This document shows, in pieces, positions 34,183-42,382 of a stretch of 64,000 nt of DNA (the stretch's first letter is position 1; the number at the start of each line of letters is the position of its first letter). The notes under the pieces were generated by a model, which worked only from the letters and a program-made list of their open reading frames with translations, was not told the origin of the DNA and made no database searches. The DNA comes from Yeosuana aromativorans (GTDB taxonomy: Bacteria > Bacteroidota > Bacteroidia > Flavobacteriales > Flavobacteriaceae), in assembly GCF_014646655.1 (NCBI RefSeq), contig NZ_BMNR01000002.1, positions 523,942 to 587,941 of the forward strand. Reading direction: 5' to 3'. A program made the translations under genes and the position numbers.

Positions 34183-34230
34183 GTAAAAATATTCTGTAAA
34201 GGATTATTTTTGGTCTGTAAAGGATTTTCT
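34183..34230. promoter_or_regulatory. AraC-like half-sites upstream of the AONS-FemAB gene
   Basis: CTGTAAA occurs three times (34183, 34196, 34217). The last two continue as CTGTAAAGGATT, with AGGATT starts at 34202 and 34223, exactly 21 bp apart. The same GGTCTGTnAnGGATT core occurs at 32544 upstream of the MauE gene. These are probable binding sites of the neighbouring AraC-type regulator. Confidence 0.55.
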
Positions 34231-34346
34231 TCAATGTAAGATATCATCAAACCCTTTAAAACCATGGATTTTATTTAGTTTAAAATGTTGTTTAATAGTT
34301 AACTCTATTACCAAGTATCCGTTTAATTCATAAAATCTCTATTAAA

Positions 34347-36773
34347 ATGGCAAAAATCAAGCGTAATAATTTTCTCGACACCGTGGATGAAGTGTTCACC
34401 GATGCAACGAAACAAGGAGTACTACATCTGTATGCAGATGGAGACGTATTTACAGGCAGAAAAATAAGTATAAAAGAAAAACTTTTGTTTCATTTTGGAA
34501 CTACGGGTTATTTAGGGCTGGAACAAGATGAAAGGCTAAAAAAAGCTGCTGCTGAGGCCATTTTCCGATATGGTACGCAATTCCCGTTATCCAAGACCTA
34601 TATATCTCATCACTTGTACCGTAGTTTGGAAGATAAGGTTACCCAAATGTATGGACATCCCATTATTATAACAAAAAATAGTAGTCTTGGACATATCGGA
34701 GTCATACCCAGTGCTGTATCCGACCGCGATGCCATTGTTTTGGATCATCAAGTACATTGGAGTGTACAAAGTGCGGCAAAGACCTTAAAGACCCGTAGTG
34801 TCCCCATTGAAATGATACGTCATAACAATTTGGAGATGTTGGAGGACAAGATCAAAAAGCTGTCTACCAAGCACAAAAGGATATGGTATATGGCGGATGG
34901 ACTATATTCCATGTATGGAGATGAAGCTCCCGTTCTGGAATTAATGGCACTTAGTAACAAATACCCACAATTGCACTTTTATTTTGATGATGTGCATGGG
35001 ATGAGCTGGACGGGAAAAAACGGAACTGGATTTGTTATGAGCAAGCTCCATGAATTACCGGAGCATATACTATTGTTCGGTACACTGAGTAAAACCTTTG
35101 GAGCCAGTGGCTCGGTATTGGTGTGTTCCAATAAGAAAATGTACAGCAAGATAAAGACCTTTGGTGGCCCCCTCACCTTTTCGGCCCAGTTAGAACCAGC
35201 TTCTGTAGCAGCTGCAATAGCTTCGGCAGACATCCATCTTTCAGAGGAAATCTATACCCTTCAAGATGAACTACGGGAACGTATCAATCTTTTTAATTCG
35301 TTGTTGGAAACAACACAACTTCCCTTGATTGATAAAAACAATTCCCCTGTTTTTTATATCGGTACAGGGATGCCTATTACCGGTTATAATTTAGTCAACA
35401 GATTGATGAAGGAAGGCTTTTTTGTCAACTTGGGGATATTTCCAGCAGTTCCTGTAAAAAACACAGGTATACGGATTACCATTTCAAGACATAACCAACC
35501 CGAAGAGATAAAAGCGTTGGTGCAAGCCATGGAATACCATTATCCCAAAGCCCTGGAGGATACATATACTTCCCATGATACAATATGTAGAGTCTTTAAT
35601 TTGCCAGTAAAGGAGTTGGGTACTTCTTTAGAAAACCAGGCTCATGGTCTAAAGATCCAATTTGAGAAAAGCATTATGAAGATTGATAGGAATGAATGGA
35701 ATACCCTTTTTGGAGATCGAGGTGTATTTGATTGGGATGGTCTTAGGTTTCTTGAAAAAACATTTTCTAAAAACGAAAAAGCTGAGGAAAATTGGAACTT
35801 TTATTATTTTATCATAAAGGATCAAATGGATCGCCCCATACTGGCCACTTTTTTCACCTATGCTCTTTGGAAGGAGGATATGTTAGCTCCAAGGTCGGTC
35901 TCTGAGAAAATTGAAACTATACGATTAAAAGATCCATATCACATGACTTCTTATATGCTCAGTATGGGTTCTTTATTCTCTGAAGGTGAACATCTCTACC
36001 TTGATAAATCCCATCCCTTGTGGCATCATGGCATGCACCAGCTTTTAGATGAATTAGAAAAACTGGAAGGTCAGTTGAATCCGTCTATGGTCATTTTTAG
36101 AGACTTCGAAAAGGAAGAAGTTCTAAATGAATTTTTCCATAACCACGGTTTTTTTAAGGTTTCCATGCCTGAATCCTGTACCATTAACAATCTGGACTGG
36201 AAAAATACCGATGGCTACCTGAATACCTTGTCACCTAAATCAAGAAGGCACTTCAAGAAGGATATAGCGCCTTTTGAAGATCATTTTACGATTAATATCT
36301 TGGACAAGATTACTTATGAACAGATCGATATGTTTTATGCCCTTTTTGAACAGGTTAGAAAGAACAACCTAGGACTTAACACCTTTGGTTTCCCTAAAAA
36401 ATTGTTGCAACATATGTCCGATGATCATTCATGGGAATTTATAGTCTTAAACCTAAATGGAGTCCATACCATGGATAAAAAGGCTATCCCTGTAGGTGTT
36501 ATGTTCTGTTATAAAAACAAGGGAAACACGTATGTTCCGGCATTTGTAGGGATGGATTATAAATATGCCCATAAACACCAAGTGTATAGGCAGCTACTTT
36601 ATCAAACCGTGAAAAGAGCCGGTGAAACCGGACTTCAAACTATTGATTTTGGGATGACAGCTGGCTTTGAAAAGAAAAAGATTGGAGCCACTGTTACAGA
36701 AAAAATGGCCTATATCCAGACCAAGGATAACTTTTCGTTAGAGCTCATGGAAATGATGGACAATACTAAATAA
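34347..36773 (+). CDS. AONS-type PLP-dependent acyltransferase fused to a FemAB/GNAT-like domain
   Basis: An 808-aa cytosolic fusion. Residues ~1-400 are an alpha-oxoamine-synthase fold (family of KBL, AONS, serine palmitoyltransferase): LFHFGTTGYLGLEQDERLK, FDDVHGMSWTGKNGTG, and the PLP lysine in GTLSKTFGASGS (Lys about 249). These enzymes join an acyl-CoA to an amino acid with loss of CO2. Residues ~430-808 look like a FemAB/GNAT acyltransferase (YLNTLSPKSRRHFKKDI, YVPAFVGMDYKYAHKHQVYRQ, IDFGMTAGFEKKKIGA). The fusion could make and then acylate an aminoketone or lipid. It is controlled by half-sites upstream, beside an AraC-type regulator. The product is unknown. Confidence 0.8.
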   Translation: MAKIKRNNFLDTVDEVFTDATKQGVLHLYADGDVFTGRKISIKEKLLFHFGTTGYLGLEQDERLKKAAAEAIFRYGTQFPLSKTYISHHLYRSLEDKVTQMYGHPIIITKNSSLGHIGVIPSAVSDRDAIVLDHQVHWSVQSAAKTLKTRSVPIEMIRHNNLEMLEDKIKKLSTKHKRIWYMADGLYSMYGDEAPVLELMALSNKYPQLHFYFDDVHGMSWTGKNGTGFVMSKLHELPEHILLFGTLSKTFGASGSVLVCSNKKMYSKIKTFGGPLTFSAQLEPASVAAAIASADIHLSEEIYTLQDELRERINLFNSLLETTQLPLIDKNNSPVFYIGTGMPITGYNLVNRLMKEGFFVNLGIFPAVPVKNTGIRITISRHNQPEEIKALVQAMEYHYPKALEDTYTSHDTICRVFNLPVKELGTSLENQAHGLKIQFEKSIMKIDRNEWNTLFGDRGVFDWDGLRFLEKTFSKNEKAEENWNFYYFIIKDQMDRPILATFFTYALWKEDMLAPRSVSEKIETIRLKDPYHMTSYMLSMGSLFSEGEHLYLDKSHPLWHHGMHQLLDELEKLEGQLNPSMVIFRDFEKEEVLNEFFHNHGFFKVSMPESCTINNLDWKNTDGYLNTLSPKSRRHFKKDIAPFEDHFTINILDKITYEQIDMFYALFEQVRKNNLGLNTFGFPKKLLQHMSDDHSWEFIVLNLNGVHTMDKKAIPVGVMFCYKNKGNTYVPAFVGMDYKYAHKHQVYRQLLYQTVKRAGETGLQTIDFGMTAGFEKKKIGATVTEKMAYIQTKDNFSLELMEMMDNTK

Positions 36774-36860
36774 TTTTTATGATGAACATCTTTAAAATTA
36801 ATTTTAAATTCTAAACGCTTACTACACCTATTCTCTCAGGGCAATTAAAAACTCAACCGA

Positions 36861-37715
36861 ATGGATAGAAAATACAAACATGTAATTGATAGGTTTAGTG
36901 AAAAATTGAAGGAAATAAAATCAAGTAAAAGAATATCCCTAAAAAGAACCAATGAGGGGATTCATTTATGTAATAATGCCTTATACCTTCTTAAAAACAT
37001 TGTTGAAGAAAACGGATTTGAAGATGTAAAAGCTGAAATTCATTTTTTTAAAAAGATTAAATCAGAGCCTCTTAGTTTTCTGGTATATTTCAGCGAGGTG
37101 CGCTCCTGTGAACTGTTGATGCCCAAAATAGGGCACAATAATCAATTATCTTTTCTTAAAAAGAAGATACGACGAATCAATAAATTCTTTAACCGGAATT
37201 GGGATTTCGTCCATTATATGGAACAAGAACTGACCTATCTGGATAACCAGTATTTTACACGGGAAAATCAGGTCTTTCCCCTTTATGCACTTCCCGAAGC
37301 TTCGTACCTGGATCCCAAATTTTTTACCTCTAAAGATATGCTTTGGGCACGGATAAAAGGTATGAACCATTTTATAGCCTATATAAAAAACCTGATTAAG
37401 GAAATTGAATTGCAAAACAAGGACAACAATTCACAATACCAATTTACAAAACCCCTTCAATGGACTTCCTCAAAAGCTGCTTTAACAGAGTTGATTTACG
37501 CACTATATGTAGCACGGGTGATCAATAATGGTAAAGAGGACATCAAAGCCATTGCTTCCAACTTTGAGGTGCTTTTTGGAATCCAACTGGACAATATCTA
37601 TAAAACGTATTTCGAAATCAAAACCAGAAAAGGTTGCAGAGCACGGTTTCTGGAAGAGTTGATTGAGCGATTTAATGAGAAGATGGAAAAGGATGATGCG
37701 TTTTTAAATGACTAG
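36861..37715 (+). CDS. rteC: RteC-domain protein
   Basis: A 284-aa protein of the RteC family, known from CTnDOT, where RteC activates excision. It shows the family pattern ending in FEIKTRKGCRARFLEELIERF (a typical RteC C-terminus) and an N-terminal half rich in Lys and aromatic residues. Here no RteA/RteB two-component pair is visible, so control must differ. Two perfect TTCGTAATTACGAA palindromes lie just downstream and are possible binding sites. It marks the start of the excision and replication module. Confidence 0.85.
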   Translation: MDRKYKHVIDRFSEKLKEIKSSKRISLKRTNEGIHLCNNALYLLKNIVEENGFEDVKAEIHFFKKIKSEPLSFLVYFSEVRSCELLMPKIGHNNQLSFLKKKIRRINKFFNRNWDFVHYMEQELTYLDNQYFTRENQVFPLYALPEASYLDPKFFTSKDMLWARIKGMNHFIAYIKNLIKEIELQNKDNNSQYQFTKPLQWTSSKAALTELIYALYVARVINNGKEDIKAIASNFEVLFGIQLDNIYKTYFEIKTRKGCRARFLEELIERFNEKMEKDDAFLND

Positions 37716-37737
37716 CGCATAGGTGTATAATAAAAGC

Positions 37738-37902
37738 ATTCGTAATTACGAATAGATTACGTATTGATATTTTCATGTCGCTTTCCATAAAGTTTAAGTC
37801 TAATTGTTAAGTCTCCAAGGGCGTCAATAGCTCAAATCATATTAAATACCAATAAAGTTTAAAATGTTAAAATTGATTCGTAATTACGAACGCCTTACGA
37901 AT
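37738..37902. promoter_or_regulatory. Paired TTCGTAATTACGAA palindromes between rteC and the HTH gene
   Basis: The perfect 14-bp palindrome TTCGTAATTACGAA occurs at 37739-37752 and again at 37877-37890. A half copy (TTACGAAT) follows the second one at 37895. The first is followed by a related ATTACGTA. These sit 128-279 bp upstream of the HTH start in a 300-bp gap with no gene, and probably bind RteC or the HTH protein. Confidence 0.6.
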
Positions 37903-38017
37903 AATTCCCACCAAAACCCATCAAATTTGTCAAACGAAAGTCAAATCAACGCAAGGCTGTCGGATTATAAAAAAATGTAACGATAACCGATGGTCTTGTT
38001 TTTAAAAACGTTTACAA

Positions 38018-38296
38018 ATGTCAGCTACAATTATTACAATGGAAGACCTTCAGGAGTTTAAAGTGGAACTGCTCGATGGCATCAAGGAACTACTCAACAA
38101 CCAATCCAGTCATACTTCCAAAAGATGGCTAAAGTCACCCGAAGTCAGGGAACTTTTGGATATTTCCCCAGGGACGCTCCAAAACCTTCGAATCAATGGC
38201 ACTTTGCCCTATACCAAAGTGGGCGGTGTACTCTATTACGACTATGAAGAAATTATGGGCGTGATGGAAAAGAACAGGATCCATAACAGATTTTAG
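38018..38296 (+). CDS. Excisionase/MerR-like helix-turn-helix protein
   Basis: A 92-aa DNA-binding protein with an N-terminal helix (EDLQEFKVELLDGIKELL) and a HTH_17-type domain (WLKSPEVRELLDISPGTLQN then LPYTKVGGVLYYDYEEI, about residues 36-85). Such proteins are excision factors or regulators in Bacteroidetes ICEs. It follows the palindrome pair and precedes a replication-type gene by 1 bp, so it is likely the first gene of an operon running to 39960. Confidence 0.85.
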   Translation: MSATIITMEDLQEFKVELLDGIKELLNNQSSHTSKRWLKSPEVRELLDISPGTLQNLRINGTLPYTKVGGVLYYDYEEIMGVMEKNRIHNRF

Positions 38297-38297
38297 T

Positions 38298-38990
38298 TTG
38301 GTCTTGGAACAGGTCAATTACATTAAGCATTTAAACGCCGTGTTCCTGCAATTCTCAAAGGACGGTCGCCTAAACCCCACACACATCAGTCTGTATGTGG
38401 CATTGTTCCAGTTGTGGAACAATTATCATTTTCCCATGGACTTCTATATCAACCGGGAAGAAGCCATGCTGTTTTCCAAGATTGGTTCAAAAACGACCTA
38501 TCATCGCTGTATCAAAGAACTGCACCATTGGAAATATCTGTTATATGAGCCATCACATAATCCCTTTAAGGGAAGCCGAATCAAGATGTTCAATTTTGGG
38601 ACAAGTGATGGACAAGCTCTGTACCCAAGTCGTAACAATATCGGGACAAGCAATGGACAAGCACTGGTATCTATAAACAAACCTATACAAACAGTAAGAA
38701 ACAATATAAACGATATTAAACTTGACCAGCCAAAAAATGAAAATGAGGTCATTGATTTTTTTGAAAAAGAACATTGGCCGGAATTGGAAGCCAAAAAATT
38801 TTACAACCATTACCAAGGGATCGGTTGGAAAGTAGGTGGCAAAACAAAAATTGTCGATTGGCAAGCTACAGCCAGAAACTGGATATTAAAAGCAGACGAA
38901 CTCAAAGAAGAAAAAACAATGGTCACGGTTAGCCAAAATACGGACAACCTTAAGATAAGCTCCAACAAAAATTATAATGAACCCTTATGA
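38298..38990 (+). CDS. Putative replication/regulatory protein of the ICE
   Basis: A 230-aa soluble protein. The first 110 residues resemble a winged-helix domain of replication-initiator type (DGRLNPTHISLYVALFQLWNN, then FSKIGSKTTYHRCIKELHHW), followed by a DnaD-like tail (EHWPELEAKKFYNHYQ, then IGWKVGGKTKIVDWQATARNW). The only upstream starts are TTG codons (38298 or 38304), 1-8 bp after the HTH stop. The gene overlaps the DnaC-like gene by 4 bp. It probably works with it in helper replication of the excised circle. Confidence 0.65.
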   Translation: MVLEQVNYIKHLNAVFLQFSKDGRLNPTHISLYVALFQLWNNYHFPMDFYINREEAMLFSKIGSKTTYHRCIKELHHWKYLLYEPSHNPFKGSRIKMFNFGTSDGQALYPSRNNIGTSNGQALVSINKPIQTVRNNINDIKLDQPKNENEVIDFFEKEHWPELEAKKFYNHYQGIGWKVGGKTKIVDWQATARNWILKADELKEEKTMVTVSQNTDNLKISSNKNYNEPL

Positions 38991-39649
38991 ATCCTCACAA
39001 ACCACATATCATCGTTGAGGGCAGTGTTCAATATTCATTGGGAGAGTTGAAGAATAATCAAATACTATATGATTTTGATAAAATGTTGATATACTTGAAT
39101 GCCAAAGGAAAATTGTTGTTTGGAAAGAAATTTAAAATTTTTGAAGAAGACCGAGAGATTTTGTTTAAACTCTGCAATTATTATATAAAGGATGATGTGA
39201 ATTGCAAAAAATTGGGCATAGACATCCACAAAGGTATATTGCTTTCTGGTCCCGTTGGATGCGGTAAGACCAGTTTGATGAAATTGTTACGCCATGTTGT
39301 ACCACACCACAAACCCTATGAGGTCATCCCCTCACGGAATATTGCATTTGCCTTTAACAACATTGGTTATAAGATCATTGAAGATTATGGCGATAAAAAA
39401 TACTATTGTTTTGATGATTTGGGCATAGAACCTACCGGAAGGCATTTTGGAAAGGATTGCAACGTCTTGGGCGAAATCTTGCTTTCACGTTATGATCTGT
39501 TTTTAAGCCACAACATTAAGACCCACGCCACGACTAACCTCAATGCCCAAGAACTGGGGGAACGTTATGGCAATCGGGTACGTTCAAGGATGCGGGAGTT
39601 GTTTAACTTAATTGCTTTTGATAAGAGAAGTAAGGATAAGAGGAAGTGA
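38987..39649 (+). CDS. DnaC/IstB-like AAA+ ATPase
   Basis: A 220-aa AAA+ protein with Walker A LLSGPVGCGKTSLMKLL (about residues 86-101), Walker B YCFDDLGIEPTG, and a sensor motif ATTNLNAQEL followed by the arginine finger region YGNRVRSRMRELFN. It resembles DnaC-type helicase loaders carried by ICEs. It is coupled to its neighbours on both sides by short overlaps. Confidence 0.85.
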   Translation: MNPHKPHIIVEGSVQYSLGELKNNQILYDFDKMLIYLNAKGKLLFGKKFKIFEEDREILFKLCNYYIKDDVNCKKLGIDIHKGILLSGPVGCGKTSLMKLLRHVVPHHKPYEVIPSRNIAFAFNNIGYKIIEDYGDKKYYCFDDLGIEPTGRHFGKDCNVLGEILLSRYDLFLSHNIKTHATTNLNAQELGERYGNRVRSRMRELFNLIAFDKRSKDKRK

Positions 39650-39651
39650 AT

Positions 39652-39960
39652 ATGGACTCAAACGGTTTATTGAACATTTACGAACAATATTATCGGGCAA
39701 ATTTAAGATACGGCTTTTATTTGAGAGAAAACACATGGCGCTCCATTGGCCAGGTGCTATTTATCGTTGGCGTTCAAGAAGGCGAAAAATTGAAGGGGAA
39801 TCCACCATATTTTAACAACCCAAATGTGTATATAAAATTATACTATGCTAATTCAATCCAGGAAATTGACGCTGTTACAAAATCCAGGGTAATCAGAATT
39901 GAAGATGGGGGAAGCTATCGTTATCAACCAGTTGATACAAATTTATCGATTTTGTTCTAG
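39652..39960 (+). CDS. Small hypothetical protein
   Basis: A 102-aa soluble protein (MDSNGLLNIYEQYYRANLRY, then NTWRSIGQVLFIVGVQEGEKL). A GTG at 39646 is also in frame and overlaps the previous stop; the ATG at 39652 is preferred. It ends the replication operon. No domain is recognised. Confidence 0.55.
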   Translation: MDSNGLLNIYEQYYRANLRYGFYLRENTWRSIGQVLFIVGVQEGEKLKGNPPYFNNPNVYIKLYYANSIQEIDAVTKSRVIRIEDGGSYRYQPVDTNLSILF

Positions 39961-40300
39961 ACCAAGGATGTTAACTGATTTTAGGCTAAAATAACCAACC
40001 AAAAATCATTTCCAAGGTATTTTCAAAGGCATTAAAAGCCTACATTTACTTTCATTAAAATGAATCACAGAGTACGTAATACCCTAATTAAATTTAATTC
40101 ATGAAAAATAGGCTGAATTTCCACCTACAAAAGATAGAAAATATTTCTTAATGATTTTTTGGTAATCTGTAGGAAATCATAAGAAATTAAAAAGACATTT
40201 TCTTATATTTATAGACATTTACGCTTAAAATATTAATGTTTAAAAAGCTAATGGATAATCATTGGCTTTTTTTTGTTTAAGGTTATTAAAAAATTTATTT
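39961..40300. other. Intergenic boundary before the defence operon
   Basis: About 340 bp of AT-rich DNA. It contains a hairpin-terminator at 40246-40274 (described separately) and several short inverted repeats (for example AGGCATTAAAAGCCT near 40030). No gene was found. It marks the switch from ICE backbone to the very AT-rich defence genes. Confidence 0.5.
40246..40274 (+). terminator. Terminator or attenuator 27 bp upstream of gajA
   Basis: AGCTAATG pairs with CATTGGCT (one G-T pair) around a 6-base loop and runs into eight T. It ends 26 bp before the gajA ATG. It may terminate the upstream operon or act as an attenuator of the defence operon. Confidence 0.75.
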
Positions 40301-42382
40301 ATGAAAATAAAAAAAATAAAAATTGAAAACTACAGGCTTTTAAAACAGTTTTCAATTGATTTAGAAGAAATAATGTCTTTAGTAATTGGAAAAAACAATA
40401 CTGGAAAGACTTCACTATTAACAGTAATAAACAGTTTTTTAAATGGTTCCGATAAAAGTAGGTTTTCATTTGATGATTTCAATATCGATTTTAAAAATGA
40501 TTTAAGAGCTTTAATTGAAGGTGAATTACCTCAAGAAGAAGATTATAAGTCTGTTGGTATAAAACTCAAGCTTTTTATAGAATATAATGAAGCCGATAAT
40601 TTAGCTAATATTAGTAGAGTTATGATGGATTTAGACCCTAAAAACAGGTTTATAGTTCTTGGTTTTGAATATTGTATGACTTATGAGTCATTAGTGAAAA
40701 TTAAGCAAAAGTATGCAGAATTTCAAGCTAACGAGGCTACAAAACTTGCTGGTGATGAAAATTATAGAAAGAGAGATATATTTTATTTTTTGAAGGTATA
40801 TCAAGGACAATTCTTTAAATCTAGTCGAAAATCTATAGAATACAATAGAATTGATGAAATTGAAAATGAAGATAAATTCATTGATTTAGATGAAGAGAAA
40901 ATATCTACTAAAGATATTATAAGCTTTAAATTTATTAGTGCTAAAAGAAGTGTTACAAATAAGGAGAATGATAAAACACTATCAGGTCAAACATCAGAAA
41001 TTTATAATGAAACAGAGAAAACAGATGAGCAGAATGAAAAGATTGAGCAATTTAAAGAAGAACTAATATCAACGGATTATGCTCTATCAGAAATTTATGA
41101 AACTCTATTTGAAGATGTTGTTGAAAAAGTTCGATTATTTGGAGGTATAAAAAGTAATGATTCTACGATTAAAATAGAATCTTCTTTACAGCATAGAGAG
41201 TTATTGTCAGGTAATACAACAGTTATGTATAAACATAATGACACATCTCTACCAGAATATAATAATGGCTTAGGATATATGAATTTGATTAGTATGATAT
41301 TTCAGATTGAAATATTAATACAAGAATTTAAAAAAAAGAAAGATGAAAAGCCTGCTGATATAAACTTGTTATTTATTGAGGAACCTGAAGCACATACCCA
41401 TCCTCAAATGCAGTATGTTTTTATTAAAAATATTAAGTCTTTACTTGACCAAGGAATAGTTCGAGAAGATGGTGATAATAGAAAACTGCAAACAGTGATA
41501 ACAACTCATTCCTCACACATAGTTTCTGAAAGCAATTTTGATGATGTAAAGTATCTTAAAAAAGAAGATGAAAATAATGTAATTGCCAAAAACCTTGTTG
41601 ACCTTAAAAAGCAATATGAAACTGATTTAACCCAGTATCAATTTTTAAAACAGTACTTAACTATAAGTAGGGCTGAAATATTCTTTGCTGACAAAGCTAT
41701 TTTAATTGAAGGCGATACAGAAAGAATTTTGATTCCAACATTATTGAAAAAAATAGATAAAGTTGAGGAAAGGAGATATGCCGCAATGGAAGAAAAAGAC
41801 ACTAAACTCCCCCTGTCTTCTCAGAATATATCTATAATTGAGGTTGGAGCGTATTCGCAGATTTTTGAAAAATTCATTGAGTTTATAGGAATAAAATCTT
41901 TAATAATAACCGATTTGGATTCAGTAGGAGATGATACCAAAAAGTGCCGAGTTGCAGAAGGCACTAGCTATTCTAATGACGCACTAAAGTTATTTTTTAA
42001 TAACGCTACTCTAAATCAATTGAAAGCATTTACAATTGATGATAAGAAGATTAAAAAAAATGGAGAAGTATGGGAAGTTGAAGTAAATGGAAACCTTTGC
42101 GTTGTTTATCAAACAATGGAAAATACTGTTAATGCTAGAAGTTTTGAAGATGCATTTATACAAATCAATAGAGAATTCATTAATGGAAGAAAAGAAGATT
42201 TTAGAGGATTGAAGAATAGAGAGTTTTTCGATGTTGCAACAAATGATTCTTATAAATTAGCAGAAGAATGTATTAGAAAAAAAACACATTTTGCATTGGA
42301 TATTTTATATCATACAAACGAAGATTTCACTAATTGGGAAATTCCCCAATACATTAAAGAAGGATTATTATGGCTGAAGTAG
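40301..42382 (+). CDS. gajA: Gabija GajA-type OLD nuclease (class 2 OLD)
   Basis: A 693-aa ABC-type ATPase and TOPRIM nuclease. Walker A is VIGKNNTGKTSLL (30-38 core), and the signature and Walker B follow (NLLFIEEPEAHTHPQMQYVF and VITTHSSHIVSESN). The TOPRIM domain has AILIEGDTERILIPTLL (Glu about 470) and IITDLDSVGDD (Asp about 538 and 540). It is followed, with a 13-bp overlap, by a UvrD-like helicase, the defining partner of class 2 OLD/Gabija. Gabija nicks DNA of invading phage when nucleotides fall. It is longer than the first-described GajA. The TTG at 40262 is rejected because its extension is hydrophobic and inside a terminator. Confidence 0.85.
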   Translation: MKIKKIKIENYRLLKQFSIDLEEIMSLVIGKNNTGKTSLLTVINSFLNGSDKSRFSFDDFNIDFKNDLRALIEGELPQEEDYKSVGIKLKLFIEYNEADNLANISRVMMDLDPKNRFIVLGFEYCMTYESLVKIKQKYAEFQANEATKLAGDENYRKRDIFYFLKVYQGQFFKSSRKSIEYNRIDEIENEDKFIDLDEEKISTKDIISFKFISAKRSVTNKENDKTLSGQTSEIYNETEKTDEQNEKIEQFKEELISTDYALSEIYETLFEDVVEKVRLFGGIKSNDSTIKIESSLQHRELLSGNTTVMYKHNDTSLPEYNNGLGYMNLISMIFQIEILIQEFKKKKDEKPADINLLFIEEPEAHTHPQMQYVFIKNIKSLLDQGIVREDGDNRKLQTVITTHSSHIVSESNFDDVKYLKKEDENNVIAKNLVDLKKQYETDLTQYQFLKQYLTISRAEIFFADKAILIEGDTERILIPTLLKKIDKVEERRYAAMEEKDTKLPLSSQNISIIEVGAYSQIFEKFIEFIGIKSLIITDLDSVGDDTKKCRVAEGTSYSNDALKLFFNNATLNQLKAFTIDDKKIKKNGEVWEVEVNGNLCVVYQTMENTVNARSFEDAFIQINREFINGRKEDFRGLKNREFFDVATNDSYKLAEECIRKKTHFALDILYHTNEDFTNWEIPQYIKEGLLWLK

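Noticed and set aside
37738-37902. CRISPR-like reading of the two TTCGTAATTACGAA palindromes
   Set aside because: There are only two copies, 138 bp apart, with no further repeats or cas genes. They fit operators better.
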